From positions 16,785,695-16,849,694 of the forward strand of contig OU964924.1 of the NCBI GenBank assembly GCA_918807975.1: 64,000 bases of DNA. Direction: 5' to 3'. Positions 33,899 to 43,669 of the stretch are shown in pieces. This DNA comes from Aplidium turbinatum (taxonomy: Eukaryota > Chordata > Ascidiacea > Aplousobranchia > Polyclinidae). A model generated the notes under the pieces. That model was not told the origin of the DNA. It saw only the letters and a list, made by a program, of their open reading frames with translations, and ran no database searches. Position numbers and translations under genes: made by a program. The stretch's first letter is position 1. Each line of letters begins with the position of its first letter.

Positions 33899-34071
33899 CA
33901 ACGCGCAGAGACTGGTTTGTGTGCTTACAATAGCAGTTTTTTCTTGCAGAATGACTAATTGTTGTTGTTTTATGTTAAACAATCATAACTAAATAAAAAC
34001 GTTGAACGTTGTTGTGGCACAGTTTATTATTAGTCTAAAAACGGATCAACAGTGTACACTATGGCCTACTA

Positions 34072-34232
34072 ATGGCAGATCCAGGGGGAGCGATCGTCCC
34101 CTCCCCCCTAAAACACAGAAGAGTAACTTCATTCAAGGTGTATTTGCAAAGTCATAATAATGTAGAACTACACATAATTGTTTTTATTGAAATCCCCCCT
34201 CAAAGGTTACTTAATTGCTGGATCCACCCCTG
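34072..34232. mobile_element. Small hAT-like MITE remnant
   Basis: GGCAGATCCAGGGGGAGCG at the left and CTGGATCCACCCCTGC at the right are imperfect inverted repeats of a common hAT end type. The duplication is not clear. Confidence 0.4.
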
Positions 34233-34968
34233 CTATGTAGGCCGTACAAGTACCTCTTGCCAAACCAACGAACTGTGCTTGCAGTTGCATTGTTGCTATG
34301 ACGCTTTTTCACGCTAGATTGATCAGAGAGTTTCCAGAAAGTTTCCTTTTTTCACCACTTCTCTTTTCTTTGCGAGAAACGTAATATGTCGTGGCTGACA
34401 GATCGATGTAAACAGCTCAAGTCTGAAAACGGCATATGCCGTTGGTGCCAGTTCTAAGTGAACAACTGTAAACGTCTTATGCAGTTGGTGACGCTTAACA
34501 GGTTAAAAGTTGATGAAGTGATTTCTGTTTGTGTTGTTTGTATTGAGATCTCTTACAATGTTTATGGTACCGGTACATAAAAGTTTACTGAGTTTTTCAT
34601 TCTGTTCTACATTAAGACAAATAAATAAAATACAGCAAAACAAAGACAATAGGGATATACTTATGGAAATGAAGAGTCTAATTCCAAAACCACTCAGGCG
34701 TCACTTTTACCAAAATTGAGTTTAGAGTGTAATTAGGTAGAGTATTACCATAGGTACCTACTATCAAATTCTTTCTTTCCAAAATCTTTTCTATCTGCTT
34801 CAAATTCGACACTAAAAATTGTGTTTGTTTCCAAATGCACTTACGCGACATCACACTTTGTTTCCAAAACCATTTGTATCCACATTAAACCAATCATATT
34901 AAGCCATTGTGTCACGTGACATATCGCTGATTGTTGAACCGTTTTTGTCATCATTTCGTGATAAGCAG

Positions 34969-35151
34969 CAGTGTTACCATTTGGTAACTTTCACTGCCAA
35001 ATTAGAGAAATTTGGCAGAATTTTACGTTGTTTGGCAGTAAAATTTTAAGTTCGCAGAATTTTGGCAAATGTTTTTGGTGAGTTGGCAGTTAGTTTGGCA
35101 AAATTTGAAATGTGTTTGGCAGTTTGAAGCATCCACTATCTGGCAACACTG
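34969..35151. mobile_element. 183-bp hAT MITE, exact 8-bp duplication
   Basis: CAGTGTTACCATTTGG and CTGGCAACACTG form the ends, with ATAAGCAG on both sides (34961-34968, 35152-35159). The centre is built of TTTGGCAGAATTTT-like sub-repeats, at least five TTTGGCA units. Confidence 0.9.
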
Positions 35152-35346
35152 ATAAGCAGTGTTGTAGGCTTGCAGCCTACTGTTGCAGTTACTAACGGTG
35201 CTTAGTAGCCTACTTGAGCTTCATAGCTGTGTTTTTACTTTGTTTAAAATGGATTTGGATTGTGGTGATGAATTAATGGTGGTCAGCTTGGAAAAATGGT
35301 TTCAAAAATTGGTTTCTTTCATTCTGGCAATTTTTATTCTCTAGTT

Positions 35347-35571
35347 TATTTCCAAAACCACTTATATCCACGTTTCGAATTTTATGAAAAGGCGATTGTA
35401 AGTCCTCCAATATTTCTTAGATATGGACAAACGTCATGTCTCAATTCAGTAGGCAGTTATACATCGTCAGAAATCAAAAGCGCATTACATTCATCAAGCG
35501 AAACTGTCATAAACATTTTTCGTGGTTTTCTCGAAATCACCAAAAGTGGATGTAAGTGGTTTTGGAAATAA
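35347..35571. mobile_element. 225-bp inverted-repeat MITE
   Basis: ATTTCCAAAACCACTTATAT at the left matches the complement of the right end, ATTTCCAAAACCACTTACAT, over about 25 bp. Related single ends (TTCCAAAACCACT) lie at 34682 and 34862, so older copies are nearby. No clear target duplication. Confidence 0.65.
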
Positions 35572-36105
35572 GCTCTTCAAATACACAACTAGCAGATGTT
35601 CGAAGAGCATTTGATGTACTCTAAATCCTATGTTTCAACTTTATAGCCATTTTTTCATAACAATTTTAGTTAAATTACTCGTGTTTTCTAAGTTGATAAT
35701 TTAGGTTTTTACAAAACTTACATCAACCAAATTTGGTAAAACTATTATACTTCAATTGCTTTGTTTCAAAAAAAAAAAAAACTTTTTGCACCTTTTTCTC
35801 AAGGCTCCAAAATATTCCCCCAAAGTTAGCGTATCAAAAATAAATTAAGAAAAACTTACCTAAATTACTAGGGATGTGCCGATTACAAAATTTTTGCCGA
35901 TGCCGATTCTTTGGTTAAATGATTAAAGCTGCTTTTAGTTGGCGCTCTACAAGTGGTTGCGATTTTGTTACAAGTTGCTGCCTTTGAAATGTCTAAAAGC
36001 ATTCACTTTGTCGCCTGCTCTAGACAGCGTGATTTTTTACAGTAGTTTTTCACTTCTTGCGTGCTACAAAGTGGTGATAGACACTCGTTTTATTTGTTGG
36101 GGACA

Positions 36106-36875
36106 AAAGAAAGTCCGGGGATTGGGGAGGTCTACTACACAGGTGGTCCGTGGCAATATGACAAGAAATTAAAAAGTCACACATATAGTCATATAGCCTA
36201 CGTTGTACAGTACGTACCCTGTCAAAGATAATTGCCGCAGTTCTTTACAACTTAAATGATTTCGAAAGCTTTTGCTATCCAGTATCGTAAATCTTACTTA
36301 AGTTGCACCTTCGTTGCAGTTAAAAAATTGCTTACAAAAATTCTCGTATTCCTCAAAACAAAATAACAGCATTCATAAAAAAACTCAACATTTTGTCAGG
36401 ACGCGAAGAAGAAGAATTAAGACTTAGCTGAATTATCATCTGATCGAACTTTAGGCTAATGCTTAGTTTCAATCAAACAGGCAACAGCTGCTATTGCATC
36501 TTTCTGGTTGAGTGTTGTGGAGGAATGCCCATTGCAATCGCAAAAGGAAACTAAAATTTTACTGCCTTTTGCCACGACCTATGTCCTATATATGTGAGAC
36601 AGCATTTTCAGCTTATGTTTACCAACATGAAAACAAAATGTAGACTGTCCAGACTTTCCGTGGATCCTGACTTGCGAGTTTGCCTTTCACAAATAACTCC
36701 GAGAATTGATGACTTATGCGATCCCATCCGTCCCATTGATGTTGTCAGTTTATTAAATAAACAAAATTCGGTTTTATTCATTTTTACCTTTGTATTGGGG
36801 GTCCGCGAATAAACAGATTCACAAATAATGGTCCGTGAATCAAAAAAGTTTGGGAAACCCTGGTCTAAATTGTGA
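36106..36875 (+). pseudogene. hAT transposase C-terminus (ZBED5/FAM200-like) with right end
   Basis: The frames give FWLSVVEECPLQSQKETKIL and LPFATTYV, then MKTKCRLSRLSVDPDLRVCL, the hAT C-terminal dimerisation region as in ZBED5/FAM200/SCAND3-type proteins (pattern 'FWxSV..EYP ... LPFxTTYLCE ... KxKxRNRLxVxxDLRxxLS'). One stop and a frame shift. It ends in a hAT terminus near 36875 (complement CAGGGTTTCCCAAACTTTTT). The first ~35 bp (AAAGAAAGTCCGGGGATT) recur at 42567. Confidence 0.65.
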
Positions 36876-37695
36876 CGATTGTCCACCATTTTGTAAACTC
36901 TTGTTTAGTAGTACCAGATCAAAATACTTTCTTTGAAAGGACGAAAAACTTTCAAGGAGAAAATCAGACCAGATAAAATATAAAAGTTGAATGATTACAC
37001 AACGATTAGAAGCTAAAGGAGAAATGGATTATTATGTAATAGTTATTATTTTAGTGCCGCTTGCAGTATGTGAGGCGCTAAAAGCAAGAAGAGAAAAAGC
37101 GAGGGAGTATAAACCTCAACGGAACAGACTTACTCCAGCAACTGGAGAAAAGTTGATGTTATTGCATTTTAATTTACGTGTCTTTAATTTTGAATATTAA
37201 AAGCGGAAATGTTCTTTGTAATTATTGTTTAATCGTTGTAAAATTCGTAGTCACTGAAAGTTGCTTAATGTTAATTTACTAAGCAGAGAGAAGTAAATTC
37301 CAAGTATAGGCCTATTACGCTTAATGCGTTCCAAAACTATTGTGTGATTGCGCAAACGTAATCAAACCAGCTACCCGGTAATCTTCTTTCACGTGTTTGC
37401 TAAGCAACAAGATTGGCTGCAACTCTGCGTTCGAAAACAATACTAATTTCTTCACAGAATGTTTTTCTTTTTTCGCCTATTGATGCACTTTGAATGCAAG
37501 GCTGGTGTGTTACTTTTTTAATTTAGGTTTTTGTATATTCAATACCGCTGCGTTTATTTTCTTTTACACTCTAGTCTTTTTTTCTTCTTGTTTCTGGCAC
37601 CTTCTTGAATTCTGCGAGAAAAATACTGCAAACCGCACAACATAATATTTCGCACACTGCATTAAGCTACGTTGATTTTGCACTCTGTGAGCAAT

Positions 37696-37781
37696 AGCCA
37701 TCTACCTCAGGACTTAATTTATTGGGAAGATGACATCAGAAGATGACGAGGAGAGTAAATTAAGTCCTGAGGTAGATGGCT
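37696..37781. repeat. Perfect 25-bp hairpin
   Basis: AGCCATCTACCTCAGGACTT (arm 37696-37720) pairs perfectly with 37757-37781, leaving a 36-base loop. It could be a tiny foldback MITE or a transcribed hairpin inside the SEC22 intron; I cannot decide between them. Confidence 0.6.
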
Positions 37782-38000
37782 GAGAATCTGCATTTATCTG
37801 TAAAAAATGTCTTGTTTATGCATCCGTATCAAAAATTAATAGGTAGCCTATGTTACTTTAAAAATCATTGGACTGTTAAGCATACTGGGAACCAACATAC
37901 ATAATACTTTATTGGGTTCTTCAATGCATAATTCTTGAAGCGTTTCAACCTCTTTCTATCAAGGGGTCCAAGAGATGCTGGTTGGTTTGTTTCAAGTAAT

Positions 38001-38486
38001 TTAAGAAACTTTTATATCTTCTGCCTTATCTTCTGGTAGCAATGTTTTGTTTTTGTTAATAAGATTTCCAGCATTCTTAGCAGATATCATAAATCGTGTT
38101 GTCAGTGTTTCTCGAAATTTAATTAAGGCAGCAGATTCCTTTTTGGCATGTTTATATTTCTTGTAGTCATCAACCAAACGAATAATTTTGTTTTGGATAT
38201 TTTGTTTTGTCATCAGTGGAATGCAAGCAGACTGCCATACTTTTGCTAGACATACTGCTATATCCCAAGCTGCGAGTTTCCCACTCTGGTGGTTACGAAG
38301 ATTCAATTGAAGATGATATATGTATTTCTGAAGAACATCTCCAGTAGTTGGTCCAAATTGTGCTTCCTTAAAATGTTTTAAAGGCTGCAAATTACCAAGC
38401 AAACCACCATTGTTCATTTTACTCTCCCTCAGCTCCATGCAAGGGCTGCGATTTTTGCCTTTTTTGATGACGAGGTCACTCGGCAC
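38001..38486 (-). CDS. Unrecognised 161-codon transposon-associated frame
   Basis: The frame starts MPSDLVIKKGKNRSPCMELR, then FGPTTGDVLQKYIYHLQLNL, LAKVWQSACIPLMTKQNIQN and IIRLVDDYKKYKHAKKESAA. It looks like the N-terminal part of an uncharacterised invertebrate protein family seen beside DNA transposons (pattern 'PTxxDVLxxxxxL ... VWxxAxIPTxxxxxIxxKIxxLxxxY'), but I cannot name it. It begins directly next to the repeat at 38440-39230, which would be its 5' region. The frame is open, so it may be a fairly young copy. Confidence 0.35.
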   Translation of the reverse strand: MPSDLVIKKGKNRSPCMELRESKMNNGGLLGNLQPLKHFKEAQFGPTTGDVLQKYIYHLQLNLRNHQSGKLAAWDIAVCLAKVWQSACIPLMTKQNIQNKIIRLVDDYKKYKHAKKESAALIKFRETLTTRFMISAKNAGNLINKNKTLLPEDKAEDIKVS

Positions 38487-39230
38487 GCGCCATCACTATT
38501 CGACAAACGCCGTACCTCACAGAAAAATAAAATGGAAAAAACTGAGAGAGGACTAAACGTCGTCAGGTCGAGGAACAATCGGGGGGGGGGACATCACGTG
38601 ATACAATCATAAGAGTGCCGACTTACGTAAACTTTCTTGCGCCAGGTACTTCAAAGCAAGGTCTAAAAGCGACGCTTCACACGAGAAACTCCCAAGGTGT
38701 CAGCGCCACCATTTTGAACACTGCGGGAGAATGCTTTGATTGAAGTTCTAACGCCTGGCATCAAACATTTCGCAACACACGTTTTGTGCTATTCGACACA
38801 ACGGGTTTCTTTTATAGATGAAATAACCTAGGCTACGTTGAGTTGTCAACATCTATGCCAGTTTGTATTTCGCCGTTTGAGCCAATTAACAATACTGCTC
38901 AGGTAAAATGACTGTTGGATACTTGCTAGTTGCTATGAAAGTTTTTCACATGTAGAAAACAGCCTAGTTTCCGACCAGATGTTCAGAAATATAGATGAAA
39001 AAAGCCGCTATTTTTATGGAAAGGAGTTCTCTTCCAGAACATTTTGAACACTGCGGGAAAATGCTTTGAACGAAGTTCTAACGCCTGGCATCAAACATTT
39101 CGCCACACACGTTTCGTGCTATTCGACACAACGGGTTTCTAACTTTATTTATAGATAAAATAACTTAAGTAGACTACTTTTAGTTGTCAACGTCTATGTA
39201 AGTTTGTATTTATGTCTGACTTATGCGCTT
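38440..39230 (-). repeat. Dispersed repeat, copy 2, with internal duplication
   Basis: The block CATTTTGAACACTGCGGGA ... ACGGGTTTCT ... GTTTGTATTT occurs at 38710-38873 and again at 39044-39216 (period ~334). The same blocks occur rearranged at 17160-17790. It carries a GC-rich centre with a CACGTGAT site near 38595 and a run of ten G at about 38581. Confidence 0.65.
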
Positions 39231-39375
39231 GTTCCAAGATTGGAGAAATGTTTTGCAATATGAATAAAGAATATTCGACAGATAAGCACGGTTGCAACTC
39301 GACTTCCATCCACTAAAAGCATTTCTGTGATTACGTAATGGGCGATTTTGCACTTGCATTCACAGAAGCACAAAA

Positions 39376-39448
39376 CCCAGCTAGCAAAACTCGTCGTTTT
39401 TACATTGATTCAACGTCCGCAGACATTGAATCAAAAAAAACGAGATGC
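39376..39448. repeat. ACATTGATTCAACGT palindromic MITE
   Basis: CCCAGCTAGCAAAACTCGTC, TTTTTACATTGATTCAACGT and the inverted half ACATTGAATCAAAAAAAACG. The right arm is shorter than the left. Confidence 0.7.
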
Positions 39449-39449
39449 A

Positions 39450-40507
39450 GAAAATATACTAGAGTACCGTAGTCTATCACGACCGCACTGTTTGATTTGT
39501 TGTGATGTAGTAATACCAAAAGTAGTAATACTAAAAATAGCGATACGCACGCTGTTACGTTAATTTACGTTAAATAACTCAGGTGGGAAAAAGTAAGTTA
39601 ATTTTGGGTTGATTCAACGTTCGAGTCAGCACAAATCGATTTAATTTTCCTGGTGGGATATATTGCGTACCCAGACAGCAAAAAATCATCATTTTTACAT
39701 TGATTCAACGTCTACAAACGTAAAGTCAATGCAAAAATAACGAATTTTGCTGCCTGCGTAACAATGCTCAAGAAGAAAGTTACGTTTGTATTACATTAAT
39801 TCGACATCTAACGACGTTGAATTATCATAAAATAACGTTAATTGTTCAACCAGGTAGGGCCTACCGGTAACAAATTAATAGCTCATTGCGAGATGATTGC
39901 TTCGATTTACGTTTACACTAACCATTTGTCACATTTTGCAGATTTTGATTACAGCTACTGCTAGTGCTTGACTGACATTTTTTGAAATGTTTTTACTTTT
40001 TGCAGTTTCCTAATGACATAAAACTTTTTGTAAGCAGTAGCAAATGAGAAAAAGTAAGTTGAAAAACGCAAAATCAGACTGTTATTGAAAATTAACAGTC
40101 TGACTAAAATCTTCGAAATCAAATTTTCTTTGTTTTTTAACATGTGAGGATGTTAAAACCTATTGTGTCATCTGGGGAAAAAAATAAAAAAAGCGTAAAA
40201 ATCTAATTTTTAGAAAATTTATTTAAACGTTCGCCCAAAGTTAGAAAAACCTAGAAATTTCTGCAAAATGTGACAAATCAGGCCGCATCTTCAGGTGGCC
40301 ATGCACTAACATAATTTCGGCACAGTTGGGATACTGCGAGCAAACACGAGTCTGTTTGATAAAGAACTGGCTGTCAGAATAGGAATCATCAGATGCTGTA
40401 TCGGAGAATGAGGTTGTCGCGTCGTCACTGGAATACTTGAAGACGCAAAACTGCCGGTTCATGAACGCGCGATGCCATTTGATCGGAAGCATTACTTTAC
40501 TGCCCAA
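39450..40507 (-). mobile_element. Unclassified repeat element, copy 2
   Basis: Reverse-complement relative of 4380-4566 plus 6026-6345, here without the TA-flanked insertion (the junction reads GGTAGGCCCTACC). An 88-codon minus-strand frame (40507-40241) contains SDDATTSFSDTASDDSYSDS and QTRVCSQYPNCAEIM, the counterpart of the acidic tail at 4380-4440. This copy has its own extra AT-rich segment at about 39960-40270, bordered by GTTAGTG on both sides, probably another insertion. Protein not recognised. Confidence 0.5.
39670..39758. repeat. ACATTGATTCAACGT palindromic MITE
   Basis: CCCAGACAGCAAAAAATCAT, TTTTTACATTGATTCAACGT, then the inverted half AAAGTCAATGCAAAAATAAC and TTTTGCTGCCTGCG. Eroded on the right. 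Confidence 0.7.
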
Positions 40508-40544
40508 GAACCATTTATCGAATTTCGTACTTCTTTTTGGTTAT

Positions 40545-40796
40545 AGGCAAATTGTTCGTAAGCAATTGTTCGTAAAGCAATTGTTCGTAAGCAATTGTTC
40601 GTAAAACAATTGTTCGTAAACTGTTTTTCGTAAAATGAAATCCGTAAAACAATTCTCCGTAAAGCATTTCTTCGTATACATCAAATTGTAACTGCATGCA
40701 CGAAAAAATGCTTTAGAAAGAATTGTTTTACAAAGAATTAATTTTACGAACAATTGTTTTACGAACAATTGCTTACGAACAATTTGTTGGACACCC
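40545..40796. repeat. Foldback of AATTGTTCGTAA units
   Basis: The left half holds five direct copies of CAATTGTTCGTAA with a period of about 18 bp; the right half holds inverted copies (TTACGAACAATTG) reaching 40790. The outer ends read CAAATTGTTCGTAAGC on both sides. It behaves as a small foldback element or as a decayed inverted microsatellite. Confidence 0.7.
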
Positions 40797-41089
40797 TACT
40801 TTTTTAACTTGACCCCGTAGCTTTTCTAATTCCGATTTGTTTCCGTGATAAAAATCTTTACAAATTTTGCAAAATACCACACTAACTTTTCCTTCTGTTA
40901 GCAGGTAAATTCCACTTTTAATTGTATCTTCTTTCACCATGATTTATATTTGCAACGACACCAGTAAACAATAAGCATTCGATGAAAGAATAACTTTGCG
41001 TAACAATAAGAGGGTATTTATAAGGTTGCGAACATTCTACAGTTCACAATCTTGAGCATTGTCAGCGCATAAAATACGGAATGGCCAGT

Positions 41090-41224
41090 TTCGGTGAGTC
41101 CGATCCCTTAACGGGGGATTTTTTCAATTTTTTTTTTAAATTATTGGGTACCGTAGCCTAATTATCATTGCCGTTTGGGGTTAGGGGTTAGAGGTTAGGA
41201 ACTTACCGAATCGGACTCACCGAA
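41090..41224. repeat. 135-bp inverted-repeat element
   Basis: TTCGGTGAGTCCGAT at 41090 pairs with the complement at 41211-41224. The centre carries TTAGGGGTTAGAGGTTAGG. No duplication identified. Non-coding. Confidence 0.6.
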
Positions 41225-41234
41225 TAGTAGCAGA

Positions 41235-41320
41235 CTCCATAAAATAGCTTGCGTGATGCTCTGGGCTACCGCCGTTTGACACGCGATGAAGAAGCGCATA
41301 AAATTTCGTTTGATTAAACA
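41235..41320 (+). mobile_element. Minute Jockey/I-like LINE tail
   Basis: The forward frame gives CVMLWATAV, stop, then HAMKKR, matching almost base for base the minus-strand end of the LINE tail at 59105-59640. Only the last ~85 bp survive. Confidence 0.6.
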
Positions 41321-42566
41321 TTAAAGCATACGGCAATTGCCGCCACAATCCAAGGTTTGTTGATTTGGTGACTGCAATGTTTTTGCCGTCGTAGATGAAA
41401 GCTAATTTCGAGGGCTGTATACATGTCCGTCCGGTAGGTATATATCTTAGCGCTTGATACTCCTTTGCAATCACTCAACCACCGTGCGATTAAAAACTTA
41501 AGTAAGTGACTCTGATACCACACAACTTGTGCGGTAACTCGCGGCCAAACGCTTAAAATCTGACTCTTGTGACGTCATATTACTATTCAACAAACAAACG
41601 CAGAATTTTTGGTCATTCAACAAGAAAGAAAAAATCGCAGCCCTGGCTCCATGATGGATTTATAAATGAATATATACACATGGAATATTAGACAGAAGTG
41701 TATACAATATGTTATATAATCATACAAGATACAAGTAGAAAATGCTAACTGATCAATAGTGAAACCTGAAATGCATTACAGAAGTCAGAAGGTTATCGTT
41801 AAGTTCAGCTGACTTATATAATCTATTTTTTGACACATGATTAAAATACATAGACTACATTAAGCTGGGTGAGAGATGCTATTGAAATTGTGGCGGACCG
41901 TGACCATCTTGCACTTGATCCAGAGCTCTTTCCGAGCAATGAAGCGTGTATTCTAACATCAAGTGCAATGTGTACCCAGATGTTAGCTACATTGAGACGA
42001 TCGGTTCCATGTTATACTGTATTGTATATGACTCCAGGCATTTAACGTTTATGGTGCCTCAGGAATATATCTCGTTGTAAGAATGAAGCAACTGCGACAA
42101 AATCATTCATGCATGACTGTTTGTTTCAATTTTTTATAATAATAACTTTTTTTCTGTTGCTTTGAGACACTTTTTAATATATTTTTTGAACTCCTTACCC
42201 CCAAAAACCCCTTGGCAGCAACTTTCACCATTTTTCTAGTATCATTTGGCAATAAATTAACAAAAATCAGTCATGCGTGACTGCATAATCTGGGTACTTA
42301 AACGGTCATAACTGTGGTACCGATTGTCCAATTTTAATAATTTTTTTTAAATTCTTCAGCTGAAGAAGTGCTTTCAGATAATCTAGATATCAGCATACTA
42401 GGTTAAAAGTAAAGGGGTTTTAAAGGAAATATTTGTAATTTTTATGAAAAGTTGTTGCTAAGCAACGGCAAATAACTTCCAAGACATTGATCAAAATAAC
42501 TTTTTATGCATATTTTTGAAATTAGCGTTAAAAACCCATGCAGAAAAATCACAATATAGAAGAAAA

Positions 42567-42890
42567 CAAAAGAAAGTCCGGGGATTAGGGAGGTCTACTC
42601 CTGATTTTTTTCCCCGGTTATTTATCGGTCATTGACCGATTTTTTAGCAAAATGTCCAAAAAAAATATAGTCAATTTGGTCAAAATGTCCGAAAAAATAT
42701 ATAGTCAATTGACTATATATGACCAAAAATGACTAAAAATGACCGCAATAAATAAAATTGACCAAATTTTTTCAAGTCATTTCAGACAAATGACTGAAAA
42801 GTCTCAGCGAAAAAACCCCATGTACTGTGTAGTCATCGCAGACCATCAATGGTCCCCGGACCACAGTTTGGGAAACCCCGATTTAGACTA
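42567..42890. mobile_element. hAT remnant with low-complexity insert
   Basis: AAAGAAAGTCCGGGGATTAG at 42573 repeats 36110. The segment ends in a hAT terminus (GGACCACAGTTTGGGAAACC) near 42880. Between them lies a 170-bp stretch made of TGACCAAAA / GGTCAAAATGTCC-type units that is partly self-complementary. Confidence 0.5.
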
Positions 42891-43555
42891 CCGCACTCTG
42901 AATGCTCGTTGACGCTGATGTGGTTGTTCAAAGAAGCCATTCTTTGATCGGTATTTCCACGCGCTCGCTTTACTTTTGATTAGGAAAGTTTGACAAAGAA
43001 TCGGCAATTTTTTTCGATGCCGATTCTCCAAAAATTGCCAATACCTGTCGATTCCGATGCCGATTCTGATTAATCGGCACATACTTATAAATTACCATTT
43101 GAAATGTTCATTTTAGCATAATTTGAAGTGCAAAAATGAACTCCTTGGGTTCATTGTTCATGTTTTCATTGTGAAAATCATTCAAGGTAAAGAGTTATTG
43201 CCAAAATAAGAAGGCGCAAAATGAAAAAAAAGGCTGTGCTCAGCTCCCAAAATCCTAGTGGTGGCCGAAATTCATAGTGCTCTATCTCGGTCCCCAATGA
43301 AGATATTCCAAAAATTCTTTTTGCTATTTTCATCATTTTTTAGTATGTACAAAATATGTCAAAATAAGCAAAATCTGTGACTGGGATGTTTGATAATAAA
43401 TGGAATTACCCCTTCGCAATATGGAACAAAGGACGTAATAACTTGCACTAACTAAGATAAATGGAGAAAAAGCTCATAGCAAGCCTGGGAAAACCAAACA
43501 GTAATCCAGTTAGCAACCACTGGAATGCAGCAAATAAATTATGCTAAAAACTTAC

Positions 43556-43665
43556 TGAAACAAAAGTTTTCCAGATGCAATTGTGCAACGATCTGGACTC
43601 TGATTGTTCAGCTTTCGAAATAATAATTTAGCTTGATTTTGATAATCGGTTAGGCTTTTTCCAGT
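43556..43665 (-). CDS. SEC22B: SEC22 R-SNARE, second coding exon
   Basis: The exon encodes TGKSLTDYQNQAKLLFRKLN and NQSPDRCTIASGKLLFH, matching the second block of the SEC22B longin domain (human pattern 'DLQQYQSQAKQLFRKLNxQSPxRC'). The acceptor GATTTTCAG ends at 43666 and the donor GTAAGT-like site (GTAAGTTT) starts at 43555. It begins on a codon boundary and ends with CA, completed to His by the next exon. 110 bp, open. The missing first exon must supply about 25 codons (MVLLTMIARV-type start) and end in phase 0; I searched the remaining 20 kb of minus strand by eye without finding it. Confidence 0.95.
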
Positions 43666-43669
43666 CTGA

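Larger units (their letters stand above)
33095..34502. mobile_element. 1.4 kb piggyBac-type non-autonomous element
   Basis: The ends CCTGTTAAGCGTCAC match as a perfect 15-bp inverted repeat and are flanked by TTAA (33091-33094, 34503-34506). No transposase frame. It hosts a hAT (33171-33898) and probably a second small hAT (34072-34232). It begins about 95 bp after the stop of the third DDE-family gene. Confidence 0.85.
35869..43087. mobile_element. hAT-bounded 7.2 kb block, exact 8-bp duplication
   Basis: The left end TAGGGATGTGCCGATTA and the right end (complement TAAGTATGTGCCGATTA) agree at 14 of 17 bases. TAAATTAC flanks both (35861-35868, 43088-43095). Both subterminal zones repeat GCCGATGCCGATTCT. 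Only about 230 bp at the left and 200 bp at the right belong clearly to this element; the centre consists of other repeats, so the original insertion was probably a short non-autonomous hAT later filled by nested insertions. Confidence 0.8.
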
